Source: an uncultured Bacteroides sp. (GTDB taxonomy: Bacteria; Bacteroidota; Bacteroidia; Bacteroidales; Bacteroidaceae). Taken from it: a DNA stretch of 64,000 nucleotides. The position numbers were made by a program, and so were the translations under genes. Below, one piece after another: positions 26,534 to 35,192 of this stretch (positions are counted from its first letter, which is position 1; each line of letters begins with the position of its first letter). The DNA lies in the NCBI RefSeq assembly GCF_937912035.1, contig NZ_CALDPF010000023.1, forward strand, positions 1-64,000, written 5' to 3'. The notes under the pieces were generated by a model. That model had not been told where the DNA came from and searched no databases. It saw only the letters and a list, made by a program, of their open reading frames with translations.

Positions 26534-27799
26534 ATGAAACATCAATCATTTAAAAATATTGTCCGTCAGGGATTCTCAAGTCTGTTCCACATCTGTGCCA
26601 GAGAACTGAGGAATGTATTCAAGGATCAGGGTGTTCTGATATTCTTCATTCTTGTCCCATTGGCATACCCTCTGGTCTATGCCTTTATATATACACAAGA
26701 AGTTGTAAGGGACGTTCCTGCAGCCGTGGTTGACAACAGCCGTTCATCCTTGAGCAGGGAGTTTATACGAATGGTAGATGCCACTCCTGACATCAAGGTG
26801 CAATCCTATTGTGCCGATATGGAAGAAGCACAGAATCTTATCGAAGAAGGAAGGGTATATGGAATAATATACATCCCCGAAGAATTTACCCGCAATATCT
26901 CACAGGGGAAACAGGCTTCGGTAAGCATTTTCAGCGATATGAGTGGTTTGCTCTATTACAAATCTCTGCTGATGGCTACAACAAACGTATCGCTTGACAT
27001 GAACAAGGATATAAAAATCGAACGAATGGGAAATACAACCGCACGCCAGGACGAAATAAGTACAGCTCCCATTGAATACGAAGATATATCACTGTTCAAT
27101 CCACAGGACGGCTTTGCCAGTTTCCTTATTCCTGCCGTACTTATACTGGTTATCCAGCAAACTTTATTGCTTGGTATAGGCCTGTCTGCGGGAACGGCAA
27201 GAGAAACGAACAAATTTCAGGATCTCGTACCTTTAAGCAGAAAGTACAACGGTACATTGCGAATTGTGCTTGGTAAATCTTTGGCTTACTTCCTTATTTA
27301 TGCCATAGTATCGGCATACGTACTGTGTGTAGTCCCCAGGATGTTCAGCCTTGTACAGATTCCGAATCCGACGACATTGCTTCTGTTCATTCTCCCGTAT
27401 CTGTCGGCATGTATTTTCTTTGCAATGACATGCTCCATATTCATCCATCACAGAGAATCGTGTATGATGATATATGTATTTACGTCAGTACCACTGTTGT
27501 TCATCTCCGGTATTTCATGGCCGGGAGCTGCAATACCTGATTTCTGGAAGGTAGTATCCTGGATATTCCCTTCTACATTCGGTATAAACGGATTCGTAAG
27601 AATCAACAGCATGGGAGCTACACTGCCTGACGTACTTACTGAATTCAGAGCATTGTGGCTACAAACAGGTATATATTTCATAACAACCTGTATCGTTTAC
27701 CGCCGACAAATACAGATAAGCCACAGGCACGTGGAAGAGAAACTCAGAAAAGTGAGAAAATATTTCCGTCTGAAAAAAAAGACTGTTATTACACAATAA
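26534..27799 (+). CDS. ABC-2 type permease, second of pair
   Basis: A 421-residue paralogue of the preceding permease, with the same plan: an N-terminal helix at about 33-53 and a periplasmic domain that opens with 'VPAAVVDNSRSSLSREFIRMVDA'. Five C-terminal helices follow with 'FTSVPLLFISGISWPGAAIP'. The C-terminus is very basic ('KLRKVRKYFRLKKKT'), facing the cytoplasm. Together with the gene before it, this probably forms the transport channel. It is the last gene of the operon; a strong hairpin follows at 27860-27895. Confidence 0.9.
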   Translation: MKHQSFKNIVRQGFSSLFHICARELRNVFKDQGVLIFFILVPLAYPLVYAFIYTQEVVRDVPAAVVDNSRSSLSREFIRMVDATPDIKVQSYCADMEEAQNLIEEGRVYGIIYIPEEFTRNISQGKQASVSIFSDMSGLLYYKSLLMATTNVSLDMNKDIKIERMGNTTARQDEISTAPIEYEDISLFNPQDGFASFLIPAVLILVIQQTLLLGIGLSAGTARETNKFQDLVPLSRKYNGTLRIVLGKSLAYFLIYAIVSAYVLCVVPRMFSLVQIPNPTTLLLFILPYLSACIFFAMTCSIFIHHRESCMMIYVFTSVPLLFISGISWPGAAIPDFWKVVSWIFPSTFGINGFVRINSMGATLPDVLTEFRALWLQTGIYFITTCIVYRRQIQISHRHVEEKLRKVRKYFRLKKKTVITQ

Positions 27800-27858
27800 C
27801 AGGCAATAAGTTCATCATTATTAACAATTCATCTTATACTTATAAGAGAGAATACTAT

Positions 27859-27904
27859 TAGCTTTGCAAATGGTTTTAAAAACGTTTGCAAAGCTTTTTA
27901 TTTT
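27859..27904 (+). terminator. Terminator of the ABC-2 operon, overlapping a -7 box
   Basis: Perfect 11-bp stem AGCTTTGCAAA (27860-27870) with TTTGCAAAGCT (27885-27895), 14-nt loop, followed by TTTTATTTT. The left arm contains TAGCTTTG (27859-27866), a TAnnTTTG box that could start the next gene. The ATG of that gene begins at 27906. Confidence 0.7.
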
Positions 27905-27905
27905 A

Positions 27906-29300
27906 ATGAAATCGATGAAAAGAATTAACCTTTACATTATATTCTCTATATTACTCACTGTTCTTAAGTTGAGTGCGAATCCTGTTATAAACAATATCAA
28001 TGCAGAAGAGAAAACCAAATTCAAGGTAGAGATTAAAAACTCCATTGGTGAGCCTCAGACAAAAGTATTTCTGAAAATAACAGGAAGAAGCGAAGTTTAT
28101 AAAGCTGATTCATGTGGAATTATCAACTTCGAATACGAAGTTCCAAAGAACTATAAACGGACGGCAAACATCTATCTTAACGAAGACAATAAGAATCCTG
28201 AAAAGACATTTACCCTAGACAAAGAGAATAATGTACTGAATTTCTGCATTGACACTAAAGAAGACATATTAAGATTCAAACAGGAAAACAGCACCTTCAA
28301 TATTGAAGGAATAGTAACTACCGAAGACGGTGAACCTATCACGGGAGCAACTGTAAGCATACAGGGAACAGGAAGATATGCCACAACCGACGAGATAGGT
28401 CTGTTCTCCATTGATGCCGACTTCAATCATTACATAATAATCAGAGCCGACGGAATGGAAAACCTGTCTATGACCGTAAGCCCATTCCTCATGAATCAGA
28501 AAGATGCATATCCTATTGTTATGCGAAAGAAAAATGGAGAAAAAATCTATTCCAATGTAGAGAGTATGCCTGAATATCCCGGAGGTATGAAATATTTCAA
28601 AAAATACGTAGACCGTAACCTGAAATATCCGGAAGAAGCGCAAAAGAACAAAATTGAAGGTGTAGTAGTGATGCAATTTGTTGTAGAGAAAAACGGTGAT
28701 ATAACAAGTCCCAAAGTAGTAAGAAGCCTAGAAGCATCACTAGACTCTGTCGCAATGAACCTGATAAAAGGAATGCCAAGATGGACACCTGCTTCTGATC
28801 ATGGAGTAAAAGTGAGATGTAAATATTCCATCCCTATTGCATTCAAGATTCCTGTACCGAAACCTGTAGTAGTAGACAACAATCCTCTCAAAGAAGTAAT
28901 ACCAGGCGATAGTATAATAGTATTAAACGACAGTACTATCATAAAACCAAACACTTTGGCCAAAGATAGTATCCCGAACGACAGTATATTAAAGAATAAG
29001 TTACTGAATGACAGTATAACCGTTGCTAATGATTCTATCAGTAATGATTCTACTCTTATCCAGAAACAGCTTGACAACAAAACTACAGTAAATAGCAAAA
29101 CTACTAAAGTAAAGAAAAGAAACATATTCGTAAGATTCTTCAGATGGCTGTTCGGTATAAAGGATAAGGAGAAAAAAAACAATAACGAAACTATAATGGA
29201 GGAAAGCAAAGATATCAACAAACTACAAGAACTGCAGATTACAAAAGAAGAAGCTGAAAAGCAAGAAAATATAAAATCAGAAAAAGAGAAAGAACTTTAA
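27906..29300 (+). CDS. TonB C-terminal domain protein with a long unusual tail
   Basis: A 464-residue envelope protein; starts at 27906 and 27915 are both possible. A signal or anchor helix (about 5-22) is followed by a variable beta region and a CarboxypepD_reg-like beta-sandwich (about 132-200, 'FNIEGIVTTEDGEPITGATV'). A TonB C-terminal domain comes next (about 208-290, 'PEYPGGMKYFKKYVDRNLKYPEEAQK', 'GVVVMQFVVEKNGDI'). Unusually that domain is not last. About 160 residues follow, with six (N/K)DS(I/T) repeats, a basic aromatic patch 'FVRFFRWLFGIKDKEKK' and an acidic coiled tail. No exbBD is nearby. Energy coupling to an outer-membrane receptor is uncertain. Confidence 0.8.
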   Translation: MKSMKRINLYIIFSILLTVLKLSANPVINNINAEEKTKFKVEIKNSIGEPQTKVFLKITGRSEVYKADSCGIINFEYEVPKNYKRTANIYLNEDNKNPEKTFTLDKENNVLNFCIDTKEDILRFKQENSTFNIEGIVTTEDGEPITGATVSIQGTGRYATTDEIGLFSIDADFNHYIIIRADGMENLSMTVSPFLMNQKDAYPIVMRKKNGEKIYSNVESMPEYPGGMKYFKKYVDRNLKYPEEAQKNKIEGVVVMQFVVEKNGDITSPKVVRSLEASLDSVAMNLIKGMPRWTPASDHGVKVRCKYSIPIAFKIPVPKPVVVDNNPLKEVIPGDSIIVLNDSTIIKPNTLAKDSIPNDSILKNKLLNDSITVANDSISNDSTLIQKQLDNKTTVNSKTTKVKKRNIFVRFFRWLFGIKDKEKKNNNETIMEESKDINKLQELQITKEEAEKQENIKSEKEKEL

Positions 29301-29318
29301 TATTAAATTTATTTGCGC

Positions 29319-31520
29319 ATGAAAAAATTATTCACACTGTTACTAATGATTGTCGGACTGACATTCGGCATTCATGCAGAAAAAGTTACGCTTAAAGATG
29401 TAGCAAATGGAACTTACCGTGCAAAGAACATATACGGTTTGAGGCCAATGCTAGATGGTGAACATTATACACAAATCAGTGCCGACAAAAAAAGAATTGT
29501 AAAATACTCATTCAAAACAGGAAAGGAAGTAGGTACAGTTTTTGATGTTACAACTGCCCGCGACTGCAACCTAAAATCATTCGATGACTATATCATGTCA
29601 CCGGATGAGAAACTTATACTTATACAGACAGAAACAAAGCCTATATACAGGCGTTCGTTTACAGCAGAATACTACATCTACAATGTTAAGAACAACAAGA
29701 TAGAGCCTCTGTCAAAAAACGGTCCACAACAGGTTCCATTATTCTCTCCTGACGGTTTCCAGATTGCATTCGTAAGAAACAATAACATATTCCTTGTAAA
29801 ACTTCTTTTCGGAAACAGTGAATCGCAGGTGACAAAAGATGGTGAATACAACAAAGTTCTTAACGGTATTCCAGACTGGGTTTACGAAGAAGAATTCGGA
29901 TTCAACAGGGCATTCGAGTTCAGTGCAGACAGTAAGATGCTAGCGTACATCAGATTTGATGAAAGTCATGTAAAACAGTTCTCTTTCCCTTGGTATAAAG
30001 GAATGTCACCTGAAAAAAGTGAATATGAGTACTATCCAGGTGCTTACGAATACAAATACCCTAAGGCAGGAGAAGTTAACTCTAAAGTTACAGTTCATAC
30101 TTTTGACATAAAAAGTAAAGTTACAAGAAAAATAGACTTGCCTCTTGACGAAGACGGATATATTCCTCGTATCAAATTCACATCTGATCCGGAAAAACTG
30201 GCTATAATGACACTCAACCGCCACCAGAACAGATTCGACATGTATATGGCAAATCCTAGAAGTGGAATCTGTAAACTGACAATACGTGACGAAGCAGAAC
30301 AATATATCAAAGAACCTGCATACTCCAACATTAAGTTCTTTACAGACAATATAGTAATGATGAGCGAAAGAGACGGATTCAATCATCTTTATCTTTACAC
30401 CATAGGCGGTAACCTTGTAAGGCAGATTACAAAAGGAAAATACGAAGTAACAGACTTTCTCGGTTGGAACCAGAAAACTAATGAGTTCTATTATAGAGGA
30501 TATGACAACAGCCCATTGAGAACTGCTATTTTCAAAGTCAACAAGAAAGGGGAAGTTACTAAACTGTCAATGAGAGAAGGTACAAACAATGCTATCTTCA
30601 GCAGTAACATGGAGTATTTCATCAATACTTTCTCAAACATGACAACTCCTACCCTTATCACTATCAACAATAATAAGGGAAAAGAGATTGTAACTCTACT
30701 CGACAATAAGGAACTTAAAGAAGAGACCAAATCCCTGAACTTGCCACAGAAAGAATTCTTTACTTTCAAGACTAGTAATGGAACAGAACTGAATGGTTGG
30801 ATAATGAAACCAGTTGACTTCAATCCAAGCAAAAAATATCCGGTAATCATGCACCAGTACAGTGGTCCGGGTTCACAGCAGGTACTCGACAAATGGGGTA
30901 TAGGAAGTTTCGGCGATGGTGGTATGTTCGAAGCATATATGTGCGACAAAGGTTACATCATGGTTTGTGTCGATGGACGAGGAACAGGTGGACGCGGAGC
31001 TGAATTCGAAAAATGTACATATATGTATCTCGGTGTGAAAGAGTCGGAAGACCAGGTTGAAACAGCCAAATACCTTAGTTCACTGCCATACATTGACGGA
31101 AAGAGAATCGGTATCTGGGGATGGAGCTTCGGCGGCTATAATACACTTATGTCAATGAGCGACGGAAGCGGAGCTTTCAAGGCCGGAGTTGCCATAGCAG
31201 CACCTTCATGCTGGAAATACTACGACACTGTTTATACAGAAAGATTCATGCGTACTCCTAAAGAAAACGGTGAAGGATATGAAGCAGGTTCAGCTATCAG
31301 CAGAGCAGCAAACCTGAAAGGTAACCTTTTGCTGATACATGGTACTGCCGACGACAACGTCCACTACCAGAACTGTGCAGAATATGCAGAAGCACTTGTA
31401 CAAGCCGGCAAACAGTTTGATATGCAAATTTATACAAACCGTAATCACAGCATATTCGGTGGTAATACCAGACATCACCTTATGACCAGAGTAAGTGAAT
31501 TCTTTATCAGAAATCTATAA
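29319..31520 (+). CDS. Dipeptidyl peptidase IV (S9B)
   Basis: A 733-residue periplasmic serine peptidase removing Xaa-Pro dipeptides. The ATG at 29319 follows two codons of open frame and begins the signal peptide 'MKKLFTLLLMIVGLTFGIHA'. An eight-bladed propeller fills about residues 40-470 and includes 'DWVYEEEFG', the Glu pair that binds the substrate N-terminus. The alpha/beta-hydrolase domain has nucleophile S603 in 'GWSFGGY', Asp678 or 679 in 'HGTADDNVH' and H710 in 'NRNHSIFGG'. All catalytic residues are present. lipA follows on the same strand after a large hairpin. Confidence 0.95.
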   Translation: MKKLFTLLLMIVGLTFGIHAEKVTLKDVANGTYRAKNIYGLRPMLDGEHYTQISADKKRIVKYSFKTGKEVGTVFDVTTARDCNLKSFDDYIMSPDEKLILIQTETKPIYRRSFTAEYYIYNVKNNKIEPLSKNGPQQVPLFSPDGFQIAFVRNNNIFLVKLLFGNSESQVTKDGEYNKVLNGIPDWVYEEEFGFNRAFEFSADSKMLAYIRFDESHVKQFSFPWYKGMSPEKSEYEYYPGAYEYKYPKAGEVNSKVTVHTFDIKSKVTRKIDLPLDEDGYIPRIKFTSDPEKLAIMTLNRHQNRFDMYMANPRSGICKLTIRDEAEQYIKEPAYSNIKFFTDNIVMMSERDGFNHLYLYTIGGNLVRQITKGKYEVTDFLGWNQKTNEFYYRGYDNSPLRTAIFKVNKKGEVTKLSMREGTNNAIFSSNMEYFINTFSNMTTPTLITINNNKGKEIVTLLDNKELKEETKSLNLPQKEFFTFKTSNGTELNGWIMKPVDFNPSKKYPVIMHQYSGPGSQQVLDKWGIGSFGDGGMFEAYMCDKGYIMVCVDGRGTGGRGAEFEKCTYMYLGVKESEDQVETAKYLSSLPYIDGKRIGIWGWSFGGYNTLMSMSDGSGAFKAGVAIAAPSCWKYYDTVYTERFMRTPKENGEGYEAGSAISRAANLKGNLLLIHGTADDNVHYQNCAEYAEALVQAGKQFDMQIYTNRNHSIFGGNTRHHLMTRVSEFFIRNL

Positions 31521-31525
31521 TACAC

Positions 31526-31570
31526 TTGACGAGTTGACACGAGCATAAACATGTCCTGTCAACTCGTCAA
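31526..31570 (+). terminator. Long hairpin between the DPP IV gene and lipA
   Basis: 14-bp perfect stem TTGACGAGTTGACA (31526-31539) with TGTCAACTCGTCAA (31557-31570), 17-nt loop. The following CTTATTTACTTG is only moderately T-rich, so it may attenuate rather than stop transcription. The loop starts with CGAG, and GACACGAG also occurs in the array at 12407. Confidence 0.55.
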
Positions 31571-31601
31571 CTTATTTACTTGTCACCTAAAAACATAATC
31601 T

Positions 31602-32453
31602 ATGACACACATCAGAAAACCGGAATGGCTTAAGATAAGTATCGGAGCCAACGCCAGATATGCAGAAACCAAAAAGATAGTTGATACCCACAAACTTCAC
31701 ACAATATGCAGTAGTGGTCGCTGTCCTAATATGGGAGAATGCTGGGGGAAAGGAACGGCTACATTCATGATTTGCGGTGCTATATGTACGCGTTCATGCA
31801 AATTCTGCAATACATGTACAGGAAAACCTCTCCCACTCGATGAAAACGAACCGGCAAACGTGGCAGAATCAATCAGACTAATGAAACTCAACCACGCAGT
31901 TATCACATCAGTTGACAGAGACGACCTTGAAGACTTTGGAGCATCACACTGGGCCAAGACACTGCTGAAGATAAAAGAAGTCAATCCAGAAACTACTATC
32001 GAAGCTCTGATACCGGATTTCCAGGGTAAACCGGAACTGGTCAGTCAGGTAATAGAGGCAAGACCTGATATCCTGTCACACAACATGGAGACCGTAAGGA
32101 GAATCAGTCCGCTGGTCAGAAGCGTAGCAAGATATGACACAAGTCTCAACGTGATAAAACAGATTTCGGAAAGCGGAATTACAGCAAAATCTGGAATAAT
32201 GGTAGGACTTGGCGAGACTAAGGAAGAAGTTCTCGAGACTATGGACGACTTGCTTGAAGCAGGATGCAAGATACTTACAATAGGCCAATATCTGCAGCCT
32301 TCTCATAAACACTATCCTGTAGCAGAATATGTCACACCGGAACAGTTCGAAGAGTATAGAATAATAGGAGAAAAAAAGGGATTCAAGACTGTAGAAAGCG
32401 GTCCATTGGTACGTTCATCATATCATGCGGAAAAACATATCATCCACAAGTGA
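31602..32453 (+). CDS. lipA: Lipoyl synthase
   Basis: A 283-residue radical-SAM enzyme that inserts two sulfurs into protein-bound octanoyl groups. It has the full cysteine set: the auxiliary cluster C36-x4-C41-x5-C47 ('CSSGRCPNMGEC') and the radical-SAM cluster C62-x3-C66-x2-C69 ('CTRSCKFC'). The C-terminal 'LVRSSYHAE' supplies the serine ligand of the auxiliary cluster. The length is normal. It follows the DPP IV gene; lipB is not in the window. Confidence 0.97.
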   Translation: MTHIRKPEWLKISIGANARYAETKKIVDTHKLHTICSSGRCPNMGECWGKGTATFMICGAICTRSCKFCNTCTGKPLPLDENEPANVAESIRLMKLNHAVITSVDRDDLEDFGASHWAKTLLKIKEVNPETTIEALIPDFQGKPELVSQVIEARPDILSHNMETVRRISPLVRSVARYDTSLNVIKQISESGITAKSGIMVGLGETKEEVLETMDDLLEAGCKILTIGQYLQPSHKHYPVAEYVTPEQFEEYRIIGEKKGFKTVESGPLVRSSYHAEKHIIHK

Positions 32454-32517
32454 ACAATCACGGTATTTTGTTTGTTGAAACTTTGATATATAATGAAAGA
32501 GAACAAACAGATAGGGC

Positions 32518-33474
32518 ATGAATTTAAGAAACAAAATTGTATCAATAGGGCTTTTACCAATCATAATCACATTAATAGGTCTTCATTTCTTTCCCAACAC
32601 AGAAATGCTAGGTATGGGACTGCTTTTAAGTATGATAATGCTCACATACAACATTATCAAGATGAAAGACCTGAATTTCTTTCTCTTGCTTGGTACATTA
32701 GGAATAGGTACATGTTTTTTTCTCAGACTATTTTGGGGATACAAATATGTACCTCTCAATACCATAACTCCAACTGTGGAGTTCTCCCTAATGGCATTTG
32801 CGTTTATATACTACTCGGCTCCGGAATTATATAAGGACATCATAAGTAAGTTGGGAATAAGAATATGTTTCTCTTATAAATTTGAAACAAAAATAATCAT
32901 AATACTATCATCAATCCACCTATTGCTTCTTTACATTATAAAAACCTTAAATCATGATTGGAGTCCTGAAGGACGATTTTTCATGATAAATATTGTTCCC
33001 GTATCTATATATATCATCTGCCTCATAGTAAACACATTAGGGATACATTTTGTAGCGAAAATAGAGAAATCCAGACATAATATAATCCGTATAGCACCTG
33101 TATGTAACGGAAAACTGCTACTGTCACAAAAAAACACAACATCTCATATATGGGATATCCCAATTGAAAGGAACCTTGAAGGGACTTTAGATGACAGTAA
33201 AAAATATGCAATGAAAACAACAAAAAGAATTCTTGGAACAAACGTACAGCCACGCTTCATACTGCAATACACCGAAGAGTGCTCGTGTGGAATATGTAAC
33301 AACGTTCTTCTATTCATACTGCCTCTAAAGACAGAAAGCGATATAAAGCTTGACGGCAAATTTTTCAATTTTGAAGATATAGAGAACAATATTCTACAAA
33401 TAAATCCGTGTATAAAAAAAGAGCTGGAACATCTTAGGGATGCTGCCAGCCTATGGAAAGAGTTTTATTTGTAA
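32518..33474 (+). CDS. Membrane protein with degenerate NUDIX-like domain
   Basis: A 318-residue protein. The first ~180 residues hold about six membrane helices. The rest (about 190-318) begins like a NUDIX fold ('IIRIAPVCNGKLLLSQKNT', 'IWDIPIERNLEG'). At the Nudix-box place it has 'GTLDDSKKYAMKTTKRILG' in place of GX5EX7REUXEEXGU, so the metal-binding glutamates are gone. It probably binds rather than hydrolyses something, which is inference. It starts 64 nt after lipA, and its 3' end overlaps the convergent methyltransferase gene by 10 nt. Confidence 0.65.
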   Translation: MNLRNKIVSIGLLPIIITLIGLHFFPNTEMLGMGLLLSMIMLTYNIIKMKDLNFFLLLGTLGIGTCFFLRLFWGYKYVPLNTITPTVEFSLMAFAFIYYSAPELYKDIISKLGIRICFSYKFETKIIIILSSIHLLLLYIIKTLNHDWSPEGRFFMINIVPVSIYIICLIVNTLGIHFVAKIEKSRHNIIRIAPVCNGKLLLSQKNTTSHIWDIPIERNLEGTLDDSKKYAMKTTKRILGTNVQPRFILQYTEECSCGICNNVLLFILPLKTESDIKLDGKFFNFEDIENNILQINPCIKKELEHLRDAASLWKEFYL

Positions 33475-34169
33475 ATAAGAAATATACAAGGGATTTTCGA
33501 CAAATCCGGCAGTTTTCCGTTCCACTCCTTCAATGTGCGTGTCTTTATATACTCTCCCTCGCAAGTAATATTTGCTGCTATACACAATTTTGTCTGTGGA
33601 CGGCAGGCCTTGATTATATCCTCCATCATCTTGTTGTTTCTATATGGAGTCTCAATAAAGAGTTGTGTCTGATTTTCCGAATAAACCCTGCTCTCCAGTT
33701 CTTTAAGTCTTTTAAGTCTGTCATTAGCATCAATAGGCAAATAGCCATGAAAAGCGAAACTCTGTCCGTTAAAGCCTGATGCCATTACTGAAAGTATAAT
33801 TGACGACGGACCTACTAGCGGAACCACCTTATAGTTTTTACGCTGTGCTATTGCCACCACGTCAGCTCCCGGATCGGCAACAGCCGGACAACCTGCTTCA
33901 GAAATGACTCCCATAGAATTTCCTTCTGCCAAAGGTTTCAGAAAGCCTGATATTTCTTCAGGAGAAGTATGCTTGTTAAGTGTAAAGAAAGTCAGGTCGT
34001 CAATAACTATAGAACGGTCCACCTTCTTTAGAAATCTACGCGCTGAGCGTACATCCTCAACTATAAAATATTTTATTTCAGTTATAATATCCTTATTATA
34101 TGCCGGCAGAACTTTTTCAACAGGAGTATCTCCCAATGTAACTGGCAATAGATATAATGCTGTTTCCAT
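33465..34169 (-). CDS. RsmI-like SAM-dependent methyltransferase
   Basis: A 234-residue member of the tetrapyrrole methylase superfamily, close to RsmI, which 2'-O-methylates C1402 of 16S rRNA. It shows 'YLLPVTLGD' (instead of the usual YVVPTPIGN), 'GVISEAGCPAVADPG' (SAM site), 'VVPLVGPSSIILSVMASG' and 'FIETPYRN'. Bacteroidetes often carry this shorter paralogue besides true RsmI, so the rRNA target is uncertain. The start at 34169 matches the family; ATGs at 34178 and 34196 are alternatives. It is the last gene of a fabI-gldB-methyltransferase run. Confidence 0.85.
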   Translation of the reverse strand: METALYLLPVTLGDTPVEKVLPAYNKDIITEIKYFIVEDVRSARRFLKKVDRSIVIDDLTFFTLNKHTSPEEISGFLKPLAEGNSMGVISEAGCPAVADPGADVVAIAQRKNYKVVPLVGPSSIILSVMASGFNGQSFAFHGYLPIDANDRLKRLKELESRVYSENQTQLFIETPYRNNKMMEDIIKACRPQTKLCIAANITCEGEYIKTRTLKEWNGKLPDLSKIPCIFLIYK

Positions 34170-34185
34170 ATAATTCATCAAAACA

Positions 34186-35181
34186 TTAAATGTCAATATC
34201 CAACAACATTCCTTCGTAATCAGTATTATTCAGAAGTTCTTCAAAAGTTACTCCTGGATTCTTTTTCATATATTCGTCAATATACTGCATTCCCAACCAT
34301 ATTCCAATCATAGGTGGTACATCTTCATTCAAAATTCTGTTAGGCATAGGCTGTAAATAGGAACGAATAATCATAGGATCTGTACTTTCCAGATGATTCG
34401 CCTTATTAACCCACTCAATAAATTGTTTCTTATTTTTTCTGCACCACTCCAACTGCATATCATTATACCCGAGTACTTTTGTTCCTAATTCTTCACTTCC
34501 TAATGCTTTTTCAGTAATCCATGCAATTTTGCCTCTATACATCATTAAGTCAAACAATGTACGATGATTTCTGTCCCACGGAAATGGATAAAGACTCAAG
34601 AGATAAAAAGACAAACAGTCAGGTACAATCCTATCCGGATTCATCGAAACCCGCTGATAGTTATAATAATAACGCTTGTACATAGGATAATCCTCACCCA
34701 TGTATTTATCAAGGCTGATACCTATGAGACTGTCAGAGACCACCACAGACTGGTTTAAAGCTGATATCTGTGAATATACCACCGGTATCGGAAATGAGGA
34801 CATTCTCTTCTTCAGATATAGAAATCCCTTTGTAAGATCCTTTTCAAAACTGCCGAGGTCCTTATACTTATCTTCTACATCAAGCATCAGATTTACAAGA
34901 GAAGTATCGGAATAATAGGCACACAACCGGTCGTTTATTTTTTCATCATTTACCGATCCAAGTGCAAGTACATCCTCGATAAGAAGTTTTGTAGCGTGAG
35001 GGAAATTCATATTCATCTTCTGGAGAGAAGTAAAACTGTTCAGAGCAGAAGCTTCGAACTGCAATCTGTCATATCTATGTATTTTTAACCTTCCTTCAGA
35101 TAAAAAAAAGTCTTCCTGCCTATCATCACGACAGGCAGAAAGCACTAATAAACTTAATATTATGATTAAAATGTATCGCAT
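34186..35181 (-). CDS. GldB-like lipoprotein
   Basis: A 331-residue lipoprotein (lipobox VLSAC, Cys17) resembling the GldB family, named from gliding motility in Flavobacterium. Recognisable parts are the early 'IHRYDRLQFE', 'GISLDKYMGEDYPMYKRY' in the middle and 'PPMIGIWLGMQYIDEYMKKNPGVTFEELL' near the end. Gut Bacteroidales do not glide but keep this gene next to fabI, as here (11 nt apart), so its basic role is probably in envelope biology. A predicted zinc-peptidase-like fold has been suggested for the family; no HExxH is seen here. Confidence 0.85.
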   Translation of the reverse strand: MRYILIIILSLLVLSACRDDRQEDFFLSEGRLKIHRYDRLQFEASALNSFTSLQKMNMNFPHATKLLIEDVLALGSVNDEKINDRLCAYYSDTSLVNLMLDVEDKYKDLGSFEKDLTKGFLYLKKRMSSFPIPVVYSQISALNQSVVVSDSLIGISLDKYMGEDYPMYKRYYYNYQRVSMNPDRIVPDCLSFYLLSLYPFPWDRNHRTLFDLMMYRGKIAWITEKALGSEELGTKVLGYNDMQLEWCRKNKKQFIEWVNKANHLESTDPMIIRSYLQPMPNRILNEDVPPMIGIWLGMQYIDEYMKKNPGVTFEELLNNTDYEGMLLDIDI

Positions 35182-35192
35182 TAATTGAATAA

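Noticed and set aside
27864..27905. Longer N-terminus for the TonB-domain protein starting at 27864
   Set aside because: That start would translate through the terminator hairpin and delay the signal peptide; the ATG at 27906 or 27915 fits better.
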